This document shows, piece by piece, positions 1-12,200 of a DNA stretch of 64,000 bases. A model generated the notes under the pieces. It had not been told where the DNA came from and ran no database searches. It saw only the letters and a program-made list of their open reading frames with translations. Source of the stretch: Anoplolepis gracilipes. Taxonomy: Eukaryota > Arthropoda > Insecta > Hymenoptera > Formicidae. The stretch is from the NCBI RefSeq assembly GCF_047496725.1, contig NC_132973.1, positions 7,539,233-7,603,232 of the forward strand, given 5' to 3'. A program made the translations under genes and the position numbers. The stretch's first letter is position 1; each line of letters starts with the position of its first letter.

Positions 1-2558
1 CGCACAGCCAAATATTTATTTATTATATCATTATTATATAAAAAAATTAACATTTGTTTTATAATTTATATTTGTAATAGTATCTACTATTAGTATTATT
101 TATTCAAGAGCAGTATACGTTTTTGCGATTAAGATCTATAAATTATTTGCTTCAATTTTGCTTCAATATTATTTAATTTTTATTTAAAAATTTTTTTATT
201 TGCCCAGTATATGGAAGAGAAAAATCCGACGACACAAGCTGTGATTGAAACAGGCATTCTATAATAGCGACACCCTATATAACATTCCGCGCGTTGTAAG
301 AAATTAGCACATATTATCGAAGGTCCACTTATAACACACTCGTCAATTTGCAGTAGCAAATAAATGATAGCATCTTATATTGAAAGAGTACAACTGTTGC
401 ACTGTACTCGAGACGATACGATTTTATTCGGCGATCCGACATGTAGCCACAACACACACTTTGCGCGTAATAACGCATAATGAGATACGCATTTCTGTCA
501 TTTAAATCTTTCGTCCTATAGTTATTATCGCAATTGAATAACATGAGGAATCAAAGTACATCACGAGAGCTTAGAAATTTAATTATAACATACATATAAC
601 ATATAAAAAACAAAATAACTATTAAAAATATAATTTCAATATTTTATTCTAGAATTTATATTTTTTATCACACTTAATCTGAACCAAACAAATATAATTT
701 TTAACAATATTAATATAATGTGTAATTGCAGTTAATTAATATGTATATAGATGAAAAATCATATGCAATAAAATTCAATGTAAAAAATATTAAATATTCA
801 ATATATATGTATATGTTATATAATAATACACACAGATATCACATCTCGTTCTAATCATTATCCGTGTTTTTTTTTACATACCGGAAAGTACTTTGATCCG
901 AATAATTACAATACTTAATCGTAACTAATCAATTCCTGTTACAGATAAAATGGCAAGTATGCGATTATATTAAATACCCAATGAAATCGTTTGCGATGAT
1001 ACGATATGATTGACGTACTTTTCTTATCATTGTCACCGCGTTTCTAGTATCGACAACACAACGGTACTTTTCCCGGCAACACTTCGAGACACAATGATCC
1101 ACATTGTGGTTAGTGCGTCGATCTCGTTCGTCTTGAATGTCGATTTCTCTCCTTCCCTCTCTTGACGTATTTCTCTAAATATAATTCGTATCGTCACAAT
1201 TGTCTGTTATACGGCGTATTAAGCGCGATCTGTTACTACTACAATTCCATCTTTCACCTTACTCCGCGATCCGTGACGTCTATTATAATGTCGCAAATAA
1301 ACGTATCGCCGAAGAAGAAAAAGCGTTATCTAATCGCGAAAAAGCTTGTCTGTCTCAGTCAATGCGCTCCGCAGTTCAAAGTGTATTCATTATTTCGTTC
1401 TGATAAAACAATTAATAACAGTTGCAATTTTTATTTTTATTAAATTTCTATTAAATTTGAATATTCTAAGTATTTGGTATACTACAGTCGTTTTCGAAGC
1501 AATTAAACGCATTTATTACAATTTTTACACGATATCTATTTTCTAATATCAAATAATAAAATTATTTTTTTCAATTTAATCCTGCATGTTCTCTTTTTAT
1601 TCTTGTGAAAAGTTTTCTCGCTGACTTCTCGTTTACAAAAGTAACGAATATTTAGTCACACGAGGCCAGCTTTGTTTTATTCTTAGGCAGTCGCGTGTGA
1701 TATTTTGAAAGTTTTCTGCGTAAACAATTTCTTCAATTTTAAATATCGGCTTTTCGAGTATGACCGAAATATTTTCAACTATCACCGGATATTTCCAAAG
1801 GCATTTACATTAGGCGAGCGTTGTTCCATACACGTTTCTCAAAATGTCAGACCAGCTTCGAGCTCAAGAGTTGTCGGTTCGTTACAATTCAATAATTCAC
1901 CAAGGAAATTACTGAAATTACTGAACATAAAAAAGAAATACAAGTCAAAATTTTCTCAGGCTTACCACTCGCAATCGTTCGAATGGTTTTCGATGCAATA
2001 ATCCACGATGTATCGGCCACGGTGCGCTCATATTTCGATTGAGATTTACATCACTCTTTTAATATACAATAATAATTACTTTTTTATTAAAAATAGACAG
2101 CATTGCACAAAATAAACATTTCTTTTGTTATAGAAAATCATTCATAATTAATTAAGAACGAAAATAAAACACAACTATCAAACGATCTTTTATTAACGTT
2201 AATGCAGAGTATTTCAAATTAATTTTAATCAAATTTCTTTTAATTAACTTTAATAAAATTAATTTCAACAAACTAAAAAATTTTTATTTTTAATTATTTC
2301 AAACTAAACTATTTTCAATTAAATATTTATAAATCACGCACGTTCGTCGAAATATTTACAGATTAAAATCAAGAATCGCCCATTACTTATCGTTAAACTA
2401 ATTGTAAAATATAAATATTATAAAAGCAATAAATCACTGTGGTCGCGAACGTAATGGCAGCGCGACGCAAACTAATCTGGACTGCGTTTAAGCTCGATTC
2501 ACTACCCCGCGAGAGAGTTTAATTTCGTTACGCCCACCGTATGTATGCTACAACGAAG

Positions 2559-2559
2559 A

Positions 2560-2591
<32 letters not shown>

Positions 2592-2592
2592 A
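2559..2592. repeat. (GA)n microsatellite
   Basis: An almost pure GA dinucleotide run, followed by an impure GAAAGAGAAA end. Confidence 0.9.
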
Positions 2593-2857
2593 TGTATTTC
2601 GCACGTCGATCTCGTAATCGGTGCCGCTTTTTAACTGCAATCTCAACGTTGCACTGTGTCGCTGCTATTTTCCGACTAGTCTAAAAATAATCTGCGAGCA
2701 GATCATTCTCTCAAATCGGGAATGACTCGTCGTTCGTCTTGATTTTGTACTCTGCGGATGGATGACATTAAACACTGACAGACGGCACTGATGCATCATA
2801 GATGCATGCTCGCACATGCACCTCGTAATCACGTTGATGATTTATGTGTGTACGTTG

Positions 2858-2901
2858 AAGGGGGTTTACACGACAGTCTCACAATTAGAGTAAACCCCCT
2901 T
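2858..2901. other. Perfect inverted repeat / hairpin
   Basis: The 12-base arm AAGGGGGTTTAC (2858-2869) is exactly complementary to GTAAACCCCCTT (2890-2901) across a 20-base spacer. The G5/C5 core makes it conspicuous in AT-rich sequence. No surrounding gene, transposon terminus or mature miRNA could be assigned. Confidence 0.7.
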
Positions 2902-5037
2902 ATTTATCCCCTTTTCTCCCTACATATATTTTTTGTTGATTCATTACATTTCCAGTCCCTTGTAATAATTATATTATATTACGATTATAATACCTATACA
3001 AAGAGAAAATAACACAAAAATTATTATTAATGTTTCGATTAATTAGAGGAATAACTCCACGTTAATCAAGAAGTTGTAAAAAGCAAAGCTTCACGTAATT
3101 ATAATATGATTTCATTATTTCAAAGTATTTTCACAACTTCATAAACTCGATGTCAGGTCAAACTTGCGCGAAGAAAGAAAAAAAACTGCTCATAAATTAT
3201 AATCTTGTGACAGTTTTTACCGAGATTTCGTAGAGCGTTTATCAAATTTTCATCGAGTTCTTATCACCGTGGCTCTCATCGGTCGATGCGATAACGACCT
3301 CTTTCCTCGGGGAAATTCACGATAACCTTCGCGTATCTCTGGCGACACTCGCGCGTCCTTGAAACGGCGTCGCGGTCGGCTGGTAATTTAACTACCGAGA
3401 ATACACTTGCTCTATTTCCGGTTGGCGAAGATATCGGTGACACTTAGCAGTATTCGTAATTCTCGTCATCGTCGTCGTCGTCTTTTGGCACGTCTTCTCA
3501 CCGAAATCTGAACGATGATGTCACGCTGCGTCGCGTTTGCGGCGTTGAATGAACAAGTCTCAATAAATGACAACTCAGAGGTGTCGTCGAAAAAACGCGC
3601 GATTCTACTTTAACGATTCTCACCGCCTTTCAAAGTATGAATCGTGTCTAAGAAGTTGGAAACTATTTGTTTAAAAACACTGTTTAAATTTTAAGAACAC
3701 GTGAAAATGATAGACTTTTTCAATTATATAATCCAACAATGAAAAGAAATAATGCAGAGAATTGTCTGTTGTAATTTTGCAGCTTTTTTCAAACTCAAGA
3801 AACTGAAGAAACGTTTAATTTTATTAGTCAGGATTGTCGTACCATTTGCGAGGTGTTAGCCAGGATTCGAGTACGAGGGGATGGAACTATCGTATCGCTT
3901 TGGCACCTTGGACCCGGGAAAAGGCCCCGCGACAGCAGCCTCGACAGTTGTTGTCCCATGCAAAGTCGACATGCAACCAACGAATCGACCGATTGACCAA
4001 ACGACCGTCAACGAGCAGCGTCACGAACAAACTGCTCTTTCGCAGGGGTTGCGAATTATCGACCCACGGCGGTTTACTTTCGCACTCGGCCATATATATG
4101 ACTACCACCCGTTCACCATGGAAACGAGAGTGATGTCTTCGCAAAAGTAGCAAATCAGGAAAATAGAAGAAAGTAATGTATACTGTATACTTGAATCGAT
4201 CTTAGCAAAATGGTAGTTAGAATTCTTTATGCTAAAACAAAATACTTTTTAACATTTCTCGATAAACTCTAATTTTAATGGTTTAGTCTCCAAATTTTTT
4301 AATTTTTGAAAAAAAAAAATTTTTTCCACTATATAAAATAAAAATAATAATTTTTAATATTTTAATGTTTTCTTTTAATTATTAGAATAATAATTATATA
4401 ATTTATAATGAATAAAATAGAGTGTTTATTTCAGAATGTAACTTGAAATTTTTAAGAAAATAACAATTACAAAACAACTATTGTTTTCACTAGTCCTAGC
4501 CAAATATTAAATAGACTATTTTGAATCAACAAACTGCATTATAAATTTTACAAAGGTTACGTACATATATCTTATTTTGTCGTTCTATAAATGATTCATG
4601 TTATTCTAAGTAGAAAACTTTTCTATGTTGTTGTTCTGTTCAGATCGCATGCTGAGATATAATTTTCAACATTTTGAATAATAAGACATCGTTATAAATA
4701 TATTAAATATAAAGAGAAAGAGAGAGAGAGAGAGAAAAAAAAATACGAATATAGTTTTGCAAAAATCTAAATTCAAGTTTTCTCTATATTAAATAATCTT
4801 GCAAGTCGTAAACTATTCAAAAGATATTAGTAAGTACAAAAAAAAAAAAATATTATAGCTATTAATAGACAATAATTGCAACAAATAATATTTCGTATCA
4901 ATGAAACAGATCTGCTCGTTCTAACAATGAGACAATACGAAGACGTTGTTCTTTAAGTTAAATCTGGCGACATCTCTTGGAAAAGCTTGCAAGTCGCGAA
5001 TAGTGCAGAGATAAGTACAATGGAATGTTAATTTATC

Positions 5038-5039
<2 letters not shown>

Positions 5040-5071
<32 letters not shown>
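5040..5071. repeat. (TA)n microsatellite
   Basis: A pure TA dinucleotide run of about 32 bases. Confidence 0.95.
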
Positions 5072-5074
<3 letters not shown>

Positions 5075-5935
5075 GTATATCCTATTGCGTGTAATCGAAT
5101 TCGATAAATCATTTCGACGCTCATGAGACACATTTAGCTGTGCGTTATCGTTGCTCGAGATTTCGTTGAATTAACAGAAAAAAATAATTTACGAAATTGT
5201 ATCGCGAGAACAAGTATCGACACGAATGTCACAAGGCCGACACGTGGGGTCAAGGATAGCACGGATAGCATGTTCATAAAAAAAAGGAAAAAAATAATAG
5301 TCCGAACACACCCACGGATGAAATGGCACGCAATCGTCCGCAGTTTTTCGAGACGAGCACGCACCTCTTCTCGTCTTTCCCAGGAGAAAGACGATGATTT
5401 ATCTTCCTTCCGAGCTAATCTAGCTTTTTGTTGCCAGGTTGAATCTACCTACGCGACTCACGCAAAGGCGCTATCAACGTACATGTTTGTAAAATTAATT
5501 GTTCTTCTTTTTTTTGTGACTGTATTAAAATATTGTAAAATTCGAAAAATTTGAAAAATTAAATGTTATTACAAGAAGATAATTTTTTTGTTATTATATT
5601 AATGTAGTATCAAAATCCAAATGATGAGAAATATTTGATTTGAAGATTTAATTATTTTTCATTGAAGTGAAAATAATGCAGAAAAAATATATAATGTTAA
5701 AAATTTCAATATTTTCTTTATATAAATCAAATTATAACGGCTTAAAATCTCTTTAAAGCGTATTATATTTTATAAAAATATCGTATATATTTTTTTTATA
5801 ATTTGTTATAAATTTTATAAAATAGTTATTTATTAGACCATGTGTTTTATATAAAATAAATAATTCAGTCACAATTTTATATTTTTTTCTCATAAATGTA
5901 CTCTAGTAATGATTCTTTCTTTTTCTTTTCTACTT

Positions 5936-5941
5936 TTTATT
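5936..5941 (-). terminator. Candidate poly(A) signal for gene A
   Basis: TTTATT on the plus strand is AATAAA on the minus strand, about 290 bases past the proposed stop at 6230. Such hexamers are common by chance in AT-rich DNA, so this is only a candidate 3' end. Confidence 0.25.
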
Positions 5942-6229
5942 CACAGAGAGAAAAATTAGATAACAGGATGAATCACATGGAACTAGCGAAAGTTTGTGAC
6001 AGCTTGATTCTACCGGGTGACCCGGATCACATTGATGGAGCTTGCGTTTCGTGATTATTTACGCCTGGCGGCATGTAATCTAAATTTAGACGAATTCAGC
6101 TAGATCGGATACTACGTGGCTTTTGAGTCAGCAGCATGCGCATTTTTGAACGCAAGCCAAACGGAGTCCTCGTGTCGGACGACACGGCGGTTGACGATTG
6201 CATGACAGTATACGCAAACTGACCGCTTG

Positions 6230-6286
6230 TCACGATGTCCGCTTGTATCTCGCGGTAGCGCGCGGTACTTTTTGCGAAATCATTGC
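6230..6286 (-). CDS. Gene A candidate terminal exon
   Basis: An acceptor AG at 6288-6287 opens a phase-0 frame of 18 basic codons ending in TGA at 6232-6230, matching the phase-0 donor of the previous exon. The same DNA is also open in another frame to 6105, where the peptide resembles the repeat in the preceding exon. That frame would need a phase-1 donor, not seen. Either reading could be right, or the gene may have a further small exon I missed. Confidence 0.35.
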   Translation of the reverse strand, partial: AMISQKVPRATARYKRTS

Positions 6287-9200
6287 CTTGGGTGATAGTC
6301 AAGGTCGAGATTACGGTCGTTATCAGATGCACGTACATACGCACAAAAAAAAGTGCAGCTGCTGATTAACATTACTTAACAAAAACATTGAATTTCTGCG
6401 AAACGTATTTCGAGCAATTCTGACTTACATAATTGTTATATTAACTTTTTTATCTATATTTAAATGTAATCGATTTAACCCGGATATAGTATTTATGAGA
6501 TGAGATAACGTTCCTTTTTCCTTTCAAGCAAAAAAATTCTTTACATTTTTTGAATAAAAAAATCTATGTATTTAAATGTTAAGCGTAATAAAATATTGAT
6601 ATTAATTAAAACTCTTTTCTATCTGGAAAATATCAAAGTTCACATTTAGAAATTTGTATTTGAAAAATGTCCCAACATATTAAGAAATATATTAAAACTT
6701 CGATTAAATATCATATTTTTATTTTAATTTCAGATAAATACATTTCTATATTTAAATTCAAATAAAAAAAAAAAAAACATCGGTTAAAAATCAATATTGA
6801 CTCTTTCGCAAAGATAAACCATGGGAATAAAAATGGAAAGATCTTGTTCGCGATGCGCAGTTCGTAGCTTTGCATTTCATTGTGTGCAACACCGTTGTTG
6901 AGGAAAACGGAATGTACGCGCGTGTCAACGACCCCCGCAACAGCGCCTTATTCGCGCTAGGTTTCCGTGCCAAATTATTCGCCACGCGCGGCCGCACCCA
7001 CGGAGTCTTCCTCTCGGTCCTTTTGTCGCTTAAACGAGAAAGGTCAGGCTCAAAGAGAGCGAGAGCGACGGACGCTGAGAAAACCTTGAAAGAGTCTCCT
7101 TTGTCCACCTACGATTTTTCATTCAAGCTACCACCACTTTTGTATACCAACGCGCTCGAACCTCTGTTTATAAATCTCTCTTTAATTACAAGAGGTATTA
7201 AAATACGCAAACTTTCTCCTAAATTATTCTGATCGTGTTTACATCTACTTCACGCCAGACCGGAGATCGTAAGAGCGCAAAGAGTTTAATTTGATGCATT
7301 TGTGTTTTTCGACTCATTCGCGAATATTTCTATTTTAATGTTTATATCGGTCAGTACGTTTTCCTCTTTATTCAATTTTTTTTATTTTATTTATCTATGT
7401 ATATTTCAATTGATTTCTATCTTTCGCACGCATTTGCTGTTTTTCTTTTTATTTTATATAGATACACAATTGCCATGAATTCTTTATTATAAAAGCGGAA
7501 ATGATTATTCAGTTTGGCATCTTTTTATTTATTCAAAAATTAAATTACACTCACCCTCGCGGCAGCGACGCTTTTTTCTGCCGAGACGCCGTCGAGCTCG
7601 ACGCGTGCCCTCGCCGCCGTCGCGGCGCTCTGTTCCTTATACGAGACATCGCCAGCTTGCAGGGCTCTCATCTCGGCACTGTTCGCCGTCGCCTTTTCGG
7701 CGCTAAATCCATCCGTGACGACCTAGTGGAAACAGATTGACGATTAAGCGCGAAGGAAGAGTGAAACCAGACAAACTGGTCAAATCTGAGACGCTTTATG
7801 TGCAATATTAAAGTGCAACACTTTAAGATGATGACTTGCAGTCCTTGACCTAGACTACTTGGAGGAAACCACACCTCAGCTATTAAACATCCGTTCTAAA
7901 CGTTATCGTCGATGTTAGTAGCGTCTATCGAACATGCTTTACTCGACAAATCCGAGCTGAATCATCCATACAATTCTTATCAAATATGTATTTTCAAAGA
8001 ACACATGAGACCTGCCAAATAACTCGATGAATTCATGTACTGATAGCGTGCGAAATTAACTCTTTTTTTCAATATTATAAGGTTCGCTGTCTCGATATAT
8101 TGATAAATATATTCCGTATTTTATTTTAATTTATTATTTCTATTTTTATTATTATTTTTTAATCAAATCTCTAATCAAAGCCTGGATGAAATCTCTCGTA
8201 AATCTAGACAAGATCAGTTTTCTTTAATATGAATATTATAGTTTTTTTTAATTTCCATAGTTTTACTATTGTATTTAACTATATTAATTATTTTTTTAAT
8301 TAATAACGGATATAGTCAATTTTAAGTAATAAATATAGAACAATAATTTGTTTATTTATATTTAAGGGATAATAAAAAAGAAATATGAAACAAGAAAGAC
8401 ATCGCTCACCTTTGTTTTAGAGGCGCTGGTCATCTTTTTCTGTTCAAACTTCATAGTTTCTTGACCGGCAGGTAAATTCGCTATATTAGGTATATTTATC
8501 GGTGGACTCATGCCGTGATGAAGATTGTTCAGAGAATTCAGGGAACTCAATTGGGACGGAGAACCGCCCGTCAATGTAACAGCGTCGCTGACAGGTGGCG
8601 GCGTATCCGCATCCGGAAAAGTTACCAATGGCTCCGTGAGATTAGTCTCTTCCGGTCCATTGCCATCTCTACAAAATAGACAAAAAAGACTCGTGATGTC
8701 AGACTCTATTAGCTTATGTTACCTACAGATATTTACATTTCATATTATTCATATAAAAAATAATTATAATTATATACACAATTGATGCACAAAAGTGAAA
8801 TAAAAATTAAACAAAATAAAATAAGATAAACAATTTATAAACCAAGAATTTTTAAGAAAAATGTGTAAAACAAAAATTAAAATAATATATTGTAAATAGA
8901 AAAACTATCATTTTGGACATTAAAATATTTATATATATCAAATTTAAATAATAAAAGAAATTTATGTTTTGTAATTTCAAAAAATTAATATTATAAATAA
9001 AACGGTTTGTGTAATTTTATTTTATAATTTTCAATATTTTCAAATAAAATCATCTCTTTATTTATATATCATTGAATCACTTTATAGAAACGATAATATG
9101 TTCAAATATAATATATACTACTATTGATTGGCAAAATATACAGTGAGCAGACAAAACATTTTAGGCTATTTTTATGTAGATTAGTAAATTTGTATACAAT

Positions 9201-12200
9201 GTACTTTATTTATCTTTCACTACGTGATATAATCGCGACGAAAGATTACCTCGCATTCCAAAGTATGTAAAATGACACGTGAGTAATGTGTTAAAAATAA
9301 TCCGACCGTCTTGAAAATAACACGCAAATCGAAATTATACATATACAAATATTCACCGTTGACGCGTTTCAGAGCTTTCAGTTGCAAACGTTTTAGTTAT
9401 GAAATTTAAACACGTGTCTGAACCTTTAGACATCGAAGGAAATGAATCACTGAACTTTTTTAGTAAAACTGATTGAAGGAACCTCTGATATTTCAACGGG
9501 AATCAACTATTTCTCGAATTATTACTGACAGCTAAAGCTTTTGAATTTTGATTTTTTGATTTTATAATAAGTCTTATTTTATGTAATATTTGCTTAACGA
9601 AATTTTATAAAAAAGCTAAGTACTGTAAAATGAAATATTGAAATAATAGTCCATTATATTTTAGACATTCAATTTAAAAAATATATAATTTATATAATTG
9701 TATATAAATAGTAGACAAATTTTGAAAATTAATCTGCGCGTTGAAATAGCCAAAAACATATCACGCAATGATAAATATTAGATTCGTCACGCTGGCAAAC
9801 TCAAAGATGTTCTAAAAATATCAATTACTTGTATGAGAAAAGCACGCAAAATCACGTATCATTTTCGCAAAACACTCAACATGACATATGTATTCCTTAT
9901 AAACACTCATTCGATATACCTTTATTGAACACTGTTTCAAAACACTAAATTTCTTCTCAACAATCCGAAGAGTCACTCTAATTTACAATCTATAGTGGAG
10001 TTAATTAATTACAGTTAGATTTAATTTCGAGGATTGTTGATCGACTTGAGAATGAACCAACCTGTCCACGAGGTTCTCCATACTGCTGCGCAGCCGTTGT
10101 GAAAAATTGGTCGAGATGTTCTTCATCTCCGAGATGCCGCGCTTGAGTTCCGTCAGATCGCTCTTCATGGAGCTCGCTTTCATCTCACTCGACGAGGACG
10201 AGGTGAGAATCCTCTGCGAGGACTTGGCCACCCTGCTGCTGCTACTACTACTGGTACTAGTGCTGCTGCTACTCTGGCGTTGGCTCTGGTTTGTCGTCAG
10301 CATCTGTCGAGTCAAAAGCCGTTTTCGTTCTATTTAAAATCCACGTAAGATGACTCATTCGTTTTGCCCCTCTCTTTTATCTTTTATCTTTATCTTAAAA
10401 TTTCTCTTTTCTTTTTTTTTATTTTATAATAATTTAATAATAATATGTATATAATATAAATTTATAATACTATGTAGTTTATTTACTAAGGGTCTAAATT
10501 TTTCGATCAATCTAAATATGAGAATGCAATAATAAATATAATAATATTGACATAATAATAAATATATCATATATATGTTACATACAAATTATCTCTTTCA
10601 TAGTAAACACATCTCCTTTTTACTTTCTAAATTAATGATCGTATAGAATAAATTTTGTTAACTTGTGAATTTAAAAAATAAATACTTGTATTAAGTTATA
10701 ATATAATAATAAACATATTTTTAAAACAACATTTTTATATATTTTTAATGTAAGAACAAATTTTTAATTATCACTTATAAAACTGTATAATAATTAATTT
10801 AATTCTCACTTAAAACTACATAATAATTTAATATAATTAACAATAAAATTATCATACAATATTATTAGATATACTTGTGACAAATTTACCATTTTTCTGT
10901 TGCGTTTTAAATACAATTTACTGACAGTTTAAATGTTCTAAAAAATTATTTAAGGACATATTGTAAAACCTTAATTAAAATTTATTTCAAAACTTTTCCG
11001 TGTAGTATTTTATTTTCAATTTTGTTCGATAATCATGATAAGTCTCTTATATACATTTAATGTTTTGCATTAGATTGTTTCGCATAAATTGAAAAATATC
11101 TCGAGGAAACAATTCTTTGAAAAAAAATTATAAATGTAGAAATGTAAACAGTATTTACTAAGATAAGAGAATAATACCACAGCAGTGACTATTGGCGGTC
11201 GGCCAGCAATCATTACGAGACGCACGATAACTCGACTAAGGCGACTGGAGACTAAAAGGGCCCAGTAAATTTAGAAAAAGGCAATGTTCTCTCGAAAGCG
11301 AGAAAACGTTGAGAGAAGGGACCTTGAAACGCAACATCAAGGTTCATCGGGAGATTGCGTAGAATTAAATTATAATGAGAAAAAAATGCGTAGGCGACCA
11401 TATTGCGTAAATGCCTATGATCATTCGTCCAGCGATCGTGATTTCTGATTACTCAATGATCAGCGGAGATGGACCGATAAATAATTTCGCTCGTAAAACG
11501 GAGTCATTTCGATGTTAAACCACGATGTCGAAAGTCACGTGTGTCGTCATTTTACAGAAATGACATTGAATTTGATTCGCGAAATTTCGTATTTACATTT
11601 AGCAGAAAATAGTGTTGTTTTCGAGATAAGAGTTAAGTCTGATTTAAATTATATAATTTGTCGCTTGAACTCGAATACATATATATATTTATTTATTTAT
11701 AATCAAATATATATATATATATATATATATATTTAAAATAATTGTTAATTAATAACGATAATAATAATATTTTACAGCTTAAAAAATAAAACAATAAATA
11801 ATTTAAAGAAAGAATGAAAACCAAAAGCGAATTTGTCAGGCGAATCGACCGACTTGACGAGCGATGATGGCGATTATTATTTTTGGCGCTTTTAGCAAAT
11901 TGTTGTAATAAACTCATAATCAATGAATAATTCGAAATTTCCTTGTATACATTTTCAGGGAATTCGTCTCAGATCGTGGGCGTCGAAAAACAGCGCGACA
12001 CTTCTAGCTAACGTGAATATTAAAGACTGCGTAATCCTCACGCGTAATCGTTAAATTAGAAGAAACAGTCACGAAAAAGGCAACGATCACGTTTCCCTGA
12101 AGCAGCAAAGTCAAATATATATTGCAGCACGACGCCACTCGTTTCTGCTAAATATGCATAAAGATGTGCAAAGTGTGCAGAAGAGTGTAGGTCTTCGACA

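Larger units (their letters stand above)
1..6229. other. Non-coding flank, 3' side of gene A
   Basis: I see no supportable gene here. The stretch is AT-rich with short open frames only. It holds a (GA)n tract near 2559-2590, another near 4710-4735, a (TA)n tract at 5040-5071, a perfect 12-bp-stem inverted repeat at 2858-2901 and moderately GC-rich patches at 3280-3600 and 3830-4140. The GC-rich patches have open frames on several strands at once, which reads as base composition rather than coding. The last few hundred bases probably include the 3' UTR of gene A, which runs leftwards. Confidence 0.6.

Noticed and set aside
3834..4153. Overlapping open frames on both strands
   Set aside because: Three frames of similar length coincide, none with splice support or recognisable protein features. 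Base composition explains it.
6791..7232. Open frames on both strands in a GC-rich patch of the gene A intron
   Set aside because: A plausible minus-strand acceptor is followed by an early stop in the phase that gene A needs. No conserved-looking peptide.
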